Shown in pieces: positions 15,751 to 23,269 of a stretch of DNA of 37,743 bases. Both the position numbers and the translations under genes were made by a program. The number at the start of each line of letters is the position of its first letter. The first letter of the stretch is position 1. The notes below the pieces were generated by a model that was given only the letters and a program-made list of their open reading frames with translations, had not been told where the DNA came from and made no database searches. The stretch is from an uncultured Dorea sp. (GTDB taxonomy: Bacteria; Bacillota; Clostridia; Lachnospirales; Lachnospiraceae), in the NCBI GenBank assembly GCA_947063855.1, contig CAMSTW010000032.1, positions 1 to 37,743 of the forward strand, given 5' to 3'.

Positions 15751-15809
15751 TCTCTTCCTCCTAACCCGACAAGCTTATAAAAATATCAACGTTACATAGT
15801 CTCCTATGG

Positions 15810-17189
15810 TTAAACCAGCATATCCTCAAAAGCAATCCTCCGGATTCCAAACTGATCCGCCAGGCTGTCTGTGCCTGCATCAAATCCTGATTTGGAAAAA
15901 ACATAGTAATATTTTTCCGGACAGGCGAACAATTCGCCCCGCTCCAAAATCGTCTTAAGGACACCCGCATCCACCTTCCCGTTCCTCCACTTACATTCCC
16001 CCAGAAGCATCTGGTTCTCCCCCAGCGCAACAATATCTATCTCCTCTTCCCGCTTCTTTGCCGGATTCGTCCCCCACCATCTGCCCATCTTCCCAAAGAA
16101 AAACGGCAATGTCTGATAGATATCCGGGCGATACAGGTATTGCCTGCAGATATTTTCAAAAATATATCCCATGAATGCATTGATCTGAGTCTTCACAAAC
16201 TCCATGTATATATATTCTCCTGTTCCCATGGCAATCGCCGTAGTATTGGGACGTACGAAGCGATACCAGAACAAGAACATACTATCCTGAAGATGGTAGA
16301 TGGTCTTACGGCTGTTTTCCTTTTCCGTAACCGGACGTTCCTTTTCCACAATTCCTATCTGCATCAGAGAGGTCATAAAATTGCTGCACGCACTGCTCTC
16401 CAGTCCGGTCTTTACCGAGATTTCATTTAATTTGCCTGCCCCTCCTGCGATTGCCGAGATAATCGAATGATAGGATGCCGGATCCCGCATCTCCTGCTTT
16501 AACAGGTTGACCGGTTCCTCAAATAATGTTCCGTTGTCATCAAAGAACAATGATATTATATTTTCATCCACAGACCTATGATTTCCTATTCTGGAAAGAT
16601 ATTCCGGTACGCCGCCTGTCACGCCGTAAAGTACTGCCTGTTCCTCCGGCGTAAAACCTTCCAGCATCTCCCCGGATTCAAAAAATGTAAATGGACGGAT
16701 CCTGAACTGCGCCGTTCTTCTGCCATACAGCGGGCTCTTATATCCAAGCACCTGATTCTCCATAAAACCCATAGACGATCCGCACAAGATCAGGAACAGA
16801 CGGCTGTCCTTCCAGCAAGTGTCAATATGCTTCTGGAGCAAAGAAGACACTGCGGGGTAAGACGCCGCCAGATATGGATACTCGTCAATGGCAAGTATCA
16901 GCCGTTCCTTCTGTGAAATCTTATCAATATCTGAAAAAAGAGCTTCAAAATCACTGTAGACGGCGTTGCTCCCGCGCCATTGCATGACGGCGCGGGAGAG
17001 TCCGTCAAGATTCTCCTTCATAGTCCCTTCCATCGAAATATACGAAACCGCCCGCTTTTCTTTGATGAATTCTGCAATCAGTGTCGTCTTCCCTACTCTC
17101 CTTCGCCCGTAGATCACCGCGAATTGAAAAGCATCCTCCTGATACATGCTTTCCAGTTTTTTTAACTCCTTTTCCCTTCCCGTGAACAT
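15810..17189 (-). CDS. AAA ATPase with DUF234 nuclease-like domain
   Basis: This 459-residue protein belongs to the archaeal-type ATPase family with a DUF234 C-terminal domain. It has Walker A YGRRRVGKTTL near residue 27, Walker B LILAIDEYPYL near residue 96, a sensor segment LILCGSSMGFME, and RRTAQFRIRPF typical of the family. The middle holds a winged helix (EISVKTGLESSACSNFMTSL). The C-terminal domain (about 330-450) has EEEIDIVALGENQMLLGECKW, a D-x(n)-ExK-like motif of PD-(D/E)XK nucleases. The function of this family is not settled; mobile or defensive roles are suspected. The ATG is preceded by CGGAGGTG. A perfect 18-bp inverted repeat lies 24 bases upstream. Confidence 0.88.
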   Translation of the reverse strand: MFTGREKELKKLESMYQEDAFQFAVIYGRRRVGKTTLIAEFIKEKRAVSYISMEGTMKENLDGLSRAVMQWRGSNAVYSDFEALFSDIDKISQKERLILAIDEYPYLAASYPAVSSLLQKHIDTCWKDSRLFLILCGSSMGFMENQVLGYKSPLYGRRTAQFRIRPFTFFESGEMLEGFTPEEQAVLYGVTGGVPEYLSRIGNHRSVDENIISLFFDDNGTLFEEPVNLLKQEMRDPASYHSIISAIAGGAGKLNEISVKTGLESSACSNFMTSLMQIGIVEKERPVTEKENSRKTIYHLQDSMFLFWYRFVRPNTTAIAMGTGEYIYMEFVKTQINAFMGYIFENICRQYLYRPDIYQTLPFFFGKMGRWWGTNPAKKREEEIDIVALGENQMLLGECKWRNGKVDAGVLKTILERGELFACPEKYYYVFSKSGFDAGTDSLADQFGIRRIAFEDMLV

Positions 17190-17212
17190 CTTCCGACACC
17201 TCCGGTATATTT

Positions 17213-17252
17213 ATTCTACAATTACTAATTCTATAATTAGTAATTGTAGAAT
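17213..17252. promoter_or_regulatory. 18-bp perfect inverted repeat upstream of DUF234 ATPase
   Basis: Arms at 17213-17230 and 17235-17252 (half-site ATTCTACAATTACTAATT) are perfectly complementary around a 4-nt loop. It lies between the ATPase start (17189) and AT-rich sequence that may hold the promoter. It may be an operator or an mRNA leader hairpin. There is no T-tract to make it a clear terminator. Confidence 0.5.
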
Positions 17253-17366
17253 TACCTGTTATACTGTGTATAATAGCACATTCCTGACAAGAAAGACAAG
17301 GGAATGTTCACATTTTCACAAACTTTACGCCGCGCACTTACTTTTCACACCCACACCAATCACACG

Positions 17367-17660
17367 CTACATTATCTTCCCTGCCGTCATCATTCCCAGC
17401 GCCATCACACCCGCAGCAGCGTAGATTCCATTCACCACCAGGCAGATCTTCACCAGATGATTCTGCACCCTTCCTTTCATATAGACCAGGAATGTAAATA
17501 CTCCGGAAAAAATCATAAAAACAGCATAGCTTCCTATCATAATCTCCGCTGCCGGCGACTCAAGCGCCCATTGGTACTGTCGGAAAATCAGTATTGTCCA
17601 CGGCAGGAACATCATCAATCCTGCAGCCCCTGTCAATATATTCTTTACACTCTGTCTCAT
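17367..17660 (-). CDS. Small three-helix membrane protein
   Basis: This 97-residue hydrophobic protein has three apparent helices (about 10-28, 40-60 and 70-92) and short charged loops (FRQYQWALES, YMKGRVQNH). I do not recognise a named family. It starts at an ATG preceded by GAGGAG and lies 30 nt after the second permease gene of the lantibiotic-immunity-like transporter, in the same direction, so it is probably the last gene of that operon. It may be an accessory immunity protein, but nothing in the sequence proves this. Confidence 0.65.
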   Translation of the reverse strand: MRQSVKNILTGAAGLMMFLPWTILIFRQYQWALESPAAEIMIGSYAVFMIFSGVFTFLVYMKGRVQNHLVKICLVVNGIYAAAGVMALGMMTAGKIM

Positions 17661-17690
17661 ATCGTCTGTCTCCTCTTCTTTTTATTTTTT

Positions 17691-18470
17691 CTATCTTCTT
17701 TCGTTTCTTCCGAAGCAGGCGCACGCTGTCCCCAGACAGGCTGCCGTGAATGCAGCAGCTACCGGAATCCACGGGATAAGCTCCATCTTCATCTCCGAAA
17801 GACCGTACGCCAGTTCTCCGTATTTCGCAGTGATCACATAGAACGGATAATCCATCGGATAGGCAAACCACGCCTTCGTGTTGATCATCAGTACAGACGG
17901 AACAATCGACGCAAGACCGATTCCCACGGAGAAGATGGGCGTGCGGATACACACCGCCAGCATCCAGAAACCTGCAATCATGGGAAACGCCGAGAGATAT
18001 AACGCTCCGACTGTCTTAATCACAAATTCCGGCGGAAGCAGGAACGCATAATCCTGCATCTGCGAAGCGATCGCCGCGCTTAAATAGTACATTCCTGTCA
18101 TCATCACCATCTGAATTGCGGCCAGAATCAGCAGTACGAGATATTTCGCCATACAGAGCGCCCCTGTATTGACCGGAAGCGCCAGCATCCGCAGGATTCC
18201 ATGACCGCCGCGCTCTGTCTGGGCAAGCAGCACCGTTCCTGTCACCATACTTGCCGGAAACATGAACCAGGCCATTCCCATGAAGCCCTGTATGAAGAAA
18301 TTATGCTCCGGCGATATTCCCTCTGCCTGCATCTCAAAATTCAGATGGGCATTCAGGATAGACGGAATCCAGAGCATCACCGCCGCCACGCCTAAGATCA
18401 GCAGAATCCTGGAACGGCGTATTTTCTTCCACTCCACCCTCACTAAAGTTAAAAAGCTCATCTTGCTCAT
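17691..18470 (-). CDS. Lantibiotic-immunity-type ABC permease (second)
   Basis: This 259-residue ABC-2 type permease has six helices. It begins with the characteristic VEWKKIRRSRI segment, in which the cytoplasmic head is basic and contains an E-W-K motif, followed by helices near 27-45, 60-85, 105-135, 165-190, 195-215 and 230-250. This pattern matches the LanG/CprC-type subunits of lantibiotic immunity transporters. It overlaps the upstream permease by an ATGA (18467-18470). It should form a heterodimeric channel with that permease, energised by the ATPase at 19340-20095, and expel or displace peptides from the membrane. The substrate is unknown. Confidence 0.82.
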   Translation of the reverse strand: MSKMSFLTLVRVEWKKIRRSRILLILGVAAVMLWIPSILNAHLNFEMQAEGISPEHNFFIQGFMGMAWFMFPASMVTGTVLLAQTERGGHGILRMLALPVNTGALCMAKYLVLLILAAIQMVMMTGMYYLSAAIASQMQDYAFLLPPEFVIKTVGALYLSAFPMIAGFWMLAVCIRTPIFSVGIGLASIVPSVLMINTKAWFAYPMDYPFYVITAKYGELAYGLSEMKMELIPWIPVAAAFTAACLGTACACFGRNERR

Positions 18471-19237
18471 GCCAACGCCCTCCTGACCTTCATAAATATC
18501 ATCTCCGCCGCTCCTATTATCATGGCCTCCGCCGCTGCCGCAATCAGATAATCAACCGCCCGATCCGCAGACACCCCTTCTAATATCCGAAACGGCAGTG
18601 CGAACGGGAATATAGATAAAGCAAAATATCTCTCCGGGATTATCGTCGCCATGAATACACAGACCACATCAATCCCCAGGGCAATCCACATATTCTTCCA
18701 CGCCGACGCTATCAGCAGGCTTAGGAGGATAACCGGGATCAGCATGCCCAGGCAATAAGCAAAATCCGCCGCCAGATCCTTTATGAATTCCAGATATGCC
18801 CCGGCAGAGATTTCTCCATAGCAAGTCTCATACGCTCCCCCTTCCCCGCCGAACCAGTGCAGCGTGCAGAAGATCAGCGACAGCATCTCCATCACCAGAG
18901 CCGCGATACTCAGACCTGTCATCAGAAGGAACTTCCCTATGAACACCGCTTCTTCCCGGATGGGCAGAGTCGTAATCCTCTGAATCGCATGATCTGCATA
19001 CTCCGTATGGTACAGCATACATGACGCCGTGATGACCAGCAGCATGTTCAGCATTGCCATCATCTGCCAGTCCGCCTCAAGAATCGTCTGAAGCGGTGAC
19101 TGCACAAGTCCCGTATACTGTTCTGACCGGACCGCAAGCTCCAGTATCGGGATACTTGCCGCCAGGATTCCGCCTGCAAATACGCCCGGCAGGATCCCGG
19201 TTCTCTTTATCTTCTTGTATTCGCCTGAAATGTTCAT
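18467..19237 (-). CDS. Lantibiotic-immunity-type ABC permease (first)
   Basis: This 256-residue ABC-2 type permease has six hydrophobic segments and a basic head (EYKKIKRTGILPGV). It pairs with the second permease, whose start it overlaps by four bases. It resembles LanE/CprB subunits, such as those of the Clostridioides difficile cpr locus. The loop at about 115-150 (HWFGGEGGAYETC) is probably extracellular. The ATG is preceded by CGGAGGTG. A dispersed repeat lies in the 102-nt gap between this gene and the ATPase gene. Subunit-type assignment is by size, order and general pattern. Confidence 0.82.
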   Translation of the reverse strand: MNISGEYKKIKRTGILPGVFAGGILAASIPILELAVRSEQYTGLVQSPLQTILEADWQMMAMLNMLLVITASCMLYHTEYADHAIQRITTLPIREEAVFIGKFLLMTGLSIAALVMEMLSLIFCTLHWFGGEGGAYETCYGEISAGAYLEFIKDLAADFAYCLGMLIPVILLSLLIASAWKNMWIALGIDVVCVFMATIIPERYFALSIFPFALPFRILEGVSADRAVDYLIAAAAEAMIIGAAEMIFMKVRRALA

Positions 19238-19263
19238 CTTGTTTATACACCTCCGTCTTAGAC

Positions 19264-19341
19264 CGTGTTTGCAAATTCATTCCTGCAATCTGCCGCAGAT
19301 TGGGACAACCTCTTGCAGAAAGCAATGTTCAAACACACGCT
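19264..19341 (-). repeat. Dispersed AGCGTGTTTG element, copy 2 (palindromic)
   Basis: The element starts at the stop of the ABC ATPase and fills the gap to the permease gene. Both ends carry CGTGTTTG-like arms (19264-19288 and 19314-19341), giving an imperfect long hairpin with an inner palindrome (CAATCTGC/GCAGATTG, 19286-19302). Related copies are at 7386-7414 and 34626-34650. It may modulate expression of the downstream permease genes. Confidence 0.5.
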
Positions 19342-20095
19342 ATCTGATATGGTTTCTCTGCATGTTATCTTCCTCGATCAGTGCAAGAAAGGTCTCTTCC
19401 AGATTTTCTGCCGGAAAGCCCTTTGCCTGCGCCCGGCGCCTCAATTCTTCAAGCGTCCCTTCGAATAAGAGGCGTCCATGATTCAGGATGCCGATATTGT
19501 CTGCCATCAGCTCAATCTCCGGCAGCAGGTGGGAAGAGACCAGAACCGTACAGTTGAATTTCTCCGGCAGTGAACGGATCAGCGAACGGATCTCATGGAT
19601 TCCTACGGGGTCAAGTCCGTTGGTGGGCTCGTCAAGAATCAGGATCGGCGGCCTTCCGATCAGCGCGCTTGCAAGCCCAAGCCTCTGCTTCATGCCCAGG
19701 GAATATTTACGCGCCAGACGCTTCCTCCACTGCGTAAGTCCAACCAGTTCAAGGGCGTCATCCACCGACGACTTAGGAAGCCCGATTATCCTGCGGACGA
19801 TATCCAGATTCTCTTCACCGGTCAGATTGCCATAGAATGCCGGCGCTTCTATGAAGGAGCCGACCTCTTTAAGAATCCGGATCCTGTCTTGGGGGAACTT
19901 TTTCCCGTCTATCACAAAGTCTCCTTTCGTCGGCTTCGTAAGTCCCAGGAACATCTTCATGGTCGTGGACTTGCCCGCGCCATTCGGCCCCAGAAAGCCG
20001 TAGACCGTCCCCCTGGGAATATGAAGATTCACGCCGGAAACTGCCGTGAATCCTGCGTATGTTTTTGTCAGATTACTCGTTTCGATAATATTCAT
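19340..20095 (-). CDS. Lantibiotic-immunity-type ABC ATPase
   Basis: This 251-residue ATPase is of the LanF/BcrA/CprA type. It begins with ETSNLTKTYAGFTAVSGVNL and has Walker A GPNGAGKST near residue 36, a Q-loop leading to EAPAFYGNLTGEENL, the typical bacitracin/lantibiotic-type signature YSLGMKQRLG, Walker B ILILDEPTNGLDP, and H-loop SSHLLPE. The E-A-P-A-F-Y segment is the E-loop variant found in lantibiotic protection ATPases. It is the first gene of a minus-strand operon (ATPase, two permeases, small membrane protein) divergent from a regulator-kinase pair. Direct repeats at 20166-20206 in the shared promoter region suggest control by that regulator. The cpr locus of C. difficile is a good parallel. 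Confidence 0.92.
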   Translation of the reverse strand: MNIIETSNLTKTYAGFTAVSGVNLHIPRGTVYGFLGPNGAGKSTTMKMFLGLTKPTKGDFVIDGKKFPQDRIRILKEVGSFIEAPAFYGNLTGEENLDIVRRIIGLPKSSVDDALELVGLTQWRKRLARKYSLGMKQRLGLASALIGRPPILILDEPTNGLDPVGIHEIRSLIRSLPEKFNCTVLVSSHLLPEIELMADNIGILNHGRLLFEGTLEELRRRAQAKGFPAENLEETFLALIEEDNMQRNHIR

Positions 20096-20165
20096 CCTTT
20101 ACCACTCCTTTTTATGAACTGGACATTCTTTTTTGTCCCGGTACTCTTGTATTGTATACCGCAAG

Positions 20166-20206
20166 CCTTACATCCACATTCTCTCCACCTTACATCTGCC
20201 TTACAT
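20166..20206. promoter_or_regulatory. 11-bp-phased direct repeats in divergent promoter region
   Basis: CCTTACAT occurs three times, at 20166-20173, 20188-20195 and 20199-20206. The spacings are 22 and 11 bp, exact multiples of 11, and a weak fourth match falls in the empty slot at 20177. Tandem half-sites at 11-bp steps are typical for OmpR-family regulators. On the minus strand the boxes read ATGTAAGG and end just upstream of a TACAAT -10, so they take the place of a -35. Activation of the ABC operon by the regulator at 20283 is likely. Confidence 0.65.
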
Positions 20207-20282
20207 TTTCTACAGATGACTCGATTTCCCGGATTTCCTGTGCTATGATAATCGGGAAGAATACAATCGAAAGGAGTCTTTT

Positions 20283-20981
20283 ATGATTTCCAATTATCTG
20301 AAAAATAAGCGAATATTGCTTGTAGACGACGAGCCAGAATTGCGTGACATGGTAACTTCTATCTTAATCAGGGAAGGCTTCACCAACATCCGGACCGCCG
20401 GATGTGTCCGGGACGCCCTGTCGGCCGCCGGTGTATTTCATCCGGAATTCGCAATCCTCGACGTGATGCTGCCAGACGGAGACGGTTTCACCCTGATGGA
20501 ACAGTTGAAGTCTCTTGCCGATTACCCGGTCCTGTTCCTTACCGCCCGCGGGGAAGATGAAGACAAGTTCCGGGGCTTCGGGCTTGGCGCGGATGATTAT
20601 ATGGTCAAACCATTTCTCCCCAGAGAACTTCTCTTCCGTGTCACGGCAATCTTAAGAAGAACCTACAAGGATGAAAGCCCGGTGGTCTCACTGCATGCCT
20701 GCAGGATAGATTTTGAGCGGGCAGAGGTCATAAGGCATGACCAATCCATTCCCCTCACCGCGAAGGAGCACGCCATCCTCCTCGCCCTCTGCCGCAACGC
20801 CGGGCGCATCGTAACCATCGACGCCCTGTGCGAAGCCGCCTGGGGGGATAACCCTTACGGTTATGAGAATTCTCTGATGGCGCACATCCGCCGAATCCGT
20901 GAAAAGATAGAGGCGAATCCCTCGAAACCCGTATCCCTGATCACCGCCAAAGGACTGGGATACAAATTAATCGTATTGTAA
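20283..20981 (+). CDS. OmpR-family response regulator (CprR/NsrR-like)
   Basis: This 232-residue regulator has a receiver domain with DDE at residues 15-17, phospho-acceptor Asp60 in FAILDVMLPDGDGF, the Thr switch residue in LFLTARGEDEDK and the Lys in MVKPFLPREL. The winged-helix output domain carries LTAKEHAILLALCRNAGRIV and LMAHIRRIREKIE. The ATG is preceded by AAAGGAG. It is transcribed with the kinase gene that follows after 75 nt and is divergent from a lantibiotic-immunity-like ABC operon. The arrangement suggests that it induces the transporter in response to cationic peptides, probably through the phased CCTTACAT repeats. Confidence 0.92.
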   Translation: MISNYLKNKRILLVDDEPELRDMVTSILIREGFTNIRTAGCVRDALSAAGVFHPEFAILDVMLPDGDGFTLMEQLKSLADYPVLFLTARGEDEDKFRGFGLGADDYMVKPFLPRELLFRVTAILRRTYKDESPVVSLHACRIDFERAEVIRHDQSIPLTAKEHAILLALCRNAGRIVTIDALCEAAWGDNPYGYENSLMAHIRRIREKIEANPSKPVSLITAKGLGYKLIVL

Positions 20982-21056
20982 GATACTCCCGGCATCCCGC
21001 AAATCAGGCACAAAGAGATTCCGGGAGTACTCGATAGAAATCCGGAGGAAATCAGT

Positions 21057-22517
21057 ATGAAAAGTGTTCCCAAATTAATTAGGCGCTTCCTCGCCATCCT
21101 GCTGCTTAGTACTACCCTTCTCTTCTTTCTGAATATCATAGTCCTCGCCACGCTCAGTCTCAGCCAGACGCCCGGCGCTTCTGCATGGACCACCGCGCTG
21201 GAGACCGGCGGCGCCATTACGAAGACGGCGGACGGCGGCTATGTCCTTGCCGAAGAGAATGCGGCAGAACTTAAGGAGGAACATGTCTGGGCGATACTCA
21301 TCGACAATACTACCCGTCAGGTCGTATGGCACACGGATGATCTGCCCCCTGGGATTCCCCTGGAATACACACTGGCCGGCATCGCTTCCCTCACCCGCGG
21401 ATATATCATGGACTATCCCACCTTTCCCGCAGAGGCCAAGGACGGCCTGGTCGTCCTTGGATATCCCAAAGACCGCTACTGGAAGCATATGTATCCCAAC
21501 TGGGACTATCATTTTATTGCTAATCTTCCCAAGTATATCCTGAATGCACTGCTCGTAAATGCACTGCTTATATTCCTGATTTATTTTATCGCCAACCTGA
21601 AACTTCTGCGCTCCGTAAGGCCCATCGCCGAAGGCATACAGACGCTGCCCACTGGGGAGCCTGTCTGTATCAGGGAGAAGGGATTATTGTCCGAGCTGGC
21701 CGCCAGTATCAATCAGACCTCCGAGATCCTTAAGGCACAGAATTACCAGCTCAGGAAGAAAGAGCGCGCACGTGCCAACTGGATTGCAGGCGTCTCCCAC
21801 GACATCCGCACGCCGCTGTCCATGGTCATGGGATATGCCGGACAGTTTAAGGACGATCCGCTTCTTACAGAAGATACCCGCCGGAAGGCTTCGGTCATCT
21901 TAAGGCAGAGTGAACAGATCCGCAACCTGGTCAACGACCTGAATCTTGCCTCGAAGCTTGAATATAATATGCAGCCCCTTCACCGTACGCGTGAAAATGC
22001 AGTCGCCCTCGCAAGGCAGGCTGTTGTGAATTTCATGAATATGGATATTGACGGAACACATCCCATCGAATGGAAGACTCCGCCAGAGGCCGCGGATTGT
22101 CCCGTCTCTGTAGATAAAGACCTGATCCTAAGAGCCGCCGCCAACCTGATTCAGAACTGTATCAACCATAATCCCAAGGGATGTACAATCTTCGTCTCAG
22201 TGATAAGAACCCCGGCCGCGCATAACGAATCCTGCACCGTCTGTCTCCGTGTAGAAGACGACGGCGCAGGGATGCCGCCGGAGACGATTCAGAAATTAAA
22301 CGCCACGCCTCATTATATGATGTGTGACAGTAATATCAGGGAACAGCGGCACGGGCTGGGACTGTTGATTGTCAGACAGATCGCCGGATCGCACGGCGGA
22401 GATATGCTGATGCGCCAGAGCGCTTATGGGGGACTGTGTGTAGATATTCTGCTGCCTGCGTCCACTGAAAATGCGAAAACAGATTCTTCAGTCACAGATT
22501 CTACAGACATTAGATAA
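21057..22517 (+). CDS. Sensor histidine kinase (CprK-like)
   Basis: This 486-residue kinase has a first helix (about 8-38), an extracellular domain of about 120 residues, a second helix near 163-182, a short linker, and a HisKA domain with its His near residue 248 in AGVSHDIRTPLSMVMGYAG. The ATPase domain has the N-box LIQNCINHNPKG, a G1 box VEDDGAGMP and a G2 box RHGLGLLIVRQIAGSHGG. It differs from the lantibiotic kinases with very short sensor loops. The ATG is preceded by CCGGAGGAAATC. The regulator gene precedes it, and the divergent ABC transporter is its probable target. The sensed molecule may be a lantibiotic or host peptide. Confidence 0.9.
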   Translation: MKSVPKLIRRFLAILLLSTTLLFFLNIIVLATLSLSQTPGASAWTTALETGGAITKTADGGYVLAEENAAELKEEHVWAILIDNTTRQVVWHTDDLPPGIPLEYTLAGIASLTRGYIMDYPTFPAEAKDGLVVLGYPKDRYWKHMYPNWDYHFIANLPKYILNALLVNALLIFLIYFIANLKLLRSVRPIAEGIQTLPTGEPVCIREKGLLSELAASINQTSEILKAQNYQLRKKERARANWIAGVSHDIRTPLSMVMGYAGQFKDDPLLTEDTRRKASVILRQSEQIRNLVNDLNLASKLEYNMQPLHRTRENAVALARQAVVNFMNMDIDGTHPIEWKTPPEAADCPVSVDKDLILRAAANLIQNCINHNPKGCTIFVSVIRTPAAHNESCTVCLRVEDDGAGMPPETIQKLNATPHYMMCDSNIREQRHGLGLLIVRQIAGSHGGDMLMRQSAYGGLCVDILLPASTENAKTDSSVTDSTDIR

Positions 22518-22521
22518 TAGC

Positions 22522-22550
22522 TTCTAATATCATTTCAAATATAGTATAAT
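22522..22550 (+). promoter_or_regulatory. Probable promoter of the DUF6440 gene
   Basis: A consensus -10 TATAAT at 22545-22550 lies 17 bp after a weak -35 TTCTAA (22522-22527), 53 bases upstream of the DUF6440 start. The kinase gene ends at 22517, so this small gene can be expressed alone. Confidence 0.4.
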
Positions 22551-22602
22551 GAGGATGTCTCAAATATAGTACAAGTACAACGACAAAACGGAGGTTCAGA
22601 CA

Positions 22603-22782
22603 ATGAAGAAAAACGACAGATTTGAAGCAACTTACTCTCAGGGCACATTGACTGTCACAGAGATCTGGGTTGATAAGGTAACCGGCGTAAATTATCTGTA
22701 TCATCAGAGCGGCAACGCAGGGGGACTTACGCCTCTGCTTGACCGCGAGGGAAAACCGATTATCTCCACGGTCACGGGCTAA
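22603..22782 (+). CDS. DUF6440 family small protein
   Basis: This 59-residue soluble protein shows the DUF6440 pattern: a basic start, FEATYSQGTLTVTEIWVDK, the conserved TGVNYLYHQSGNAGGLTPLLD, and a short end with GKPII. The family is widespread in Firmicutes and has no known function; single small beta-rich domains are predicted. The ATG is preceded by CGGAGG. Directly after the stop codon begins a 123-nt hairpin element. It is too short for common gene-length cut-offs but is clearly supported by its ribosome site and family match. Confidence 0.8.
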   Translation: MKKNDRFEATYSQGTLTVTEIWVDKVTGVNYLYHQSGNAGGLTPLLDREGKPIISTVTG

Positions 22783-22797
22783 CATAACTAACTTAAT

Positions 22798-22920
22798 TAC
22801 CATACGGTTGCGGCGGCATGCTTTTTCGAAAGTGCATGTGAGACAACGTGGATGCATCGAGCTGCATCGAGGCTTTTACACATATACTATCGGGAAAGCA
22901 TACTACCGCAACATACGGTA
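22798..22920. repeat. Long intergenic hairpin element
   Basis: A left arm of 59 nt (22798-22856) and a right arm of 58 nt (22863-22920) are complementary along nearly their full length around a 6-nt loop (TCGAGC). Most differences between the arms are transitions, which become G-U pairs in RNA, so folding as RNA appears conserved. The outer ends read TACCATACGG and its near-complement. There is no T-tract, so it is not an ordinary terminator. It could be a MITE-like element or the precursor of a structured RNA. Confidence 0.65.
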
Positions 22921-22949
22921 CTCTCCTGTCAAATGAACAAACCTTTTCC

Positions 22950-23127
22950 TTAATCTTTTTCTGCCAATCCTCCTGTCTGCTTTTTCACATATCTTTCAAT
23001 CTCACACTCATGAACCTTCTTCTCTTTATCATAATTTATTGCAACCAATAATATATCTCCCGTATATCCCTCAATCCATGATTGCTTCTTTGTACGCGTG
23101 ATTGCCCGGATTCACAAATATTCCCAT
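22950..23127 (-). pseudogene. Relic of an AAA-ATPase/PD-(D/E)XK gene
   Basis: A CGGAGG ribosome site precedes ATG at 23127, and the first 16 codons read MGIFVNPGNHAYKEAI, matching the start of the intact ATPase at 27624 (MGIYLNPGNASFQSI). The sequence then jumps, with a frame change at about 23072-23078, to a C-terminal part: EGYTGDILLVAINYDKEKK and then VHECEIERY, the counterpart of DYTGDVLLVGINYNKTSKKHE in the intact protein. Nearly all of the ATPase and nuclease core is therefore deleted. The remaining stretch ends at a stop codon at 22950. It lies just beyond the end of jetC. Confidence 0.85.
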
Positions 23128-23269
23128 GCCATTTCCACCTCCGTTTTGCTTCTATAATTTTAGTTTATCATGATTCAACCTCATACTCAATCGCATTTTA
23201 CCTTTATAGATCCATCTTAAAGATCCCGAAGATTCCGCCTTCCCCATTATCAGAAGACGGCAAGCCTGC

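Noticed and set aside
15810-17189. DUF234 ATPase as a JetD replacement
   Set aside because: It is a separate AAA-type family, more than 6 kb away with its own promoter region, and has no JetD-like domain.
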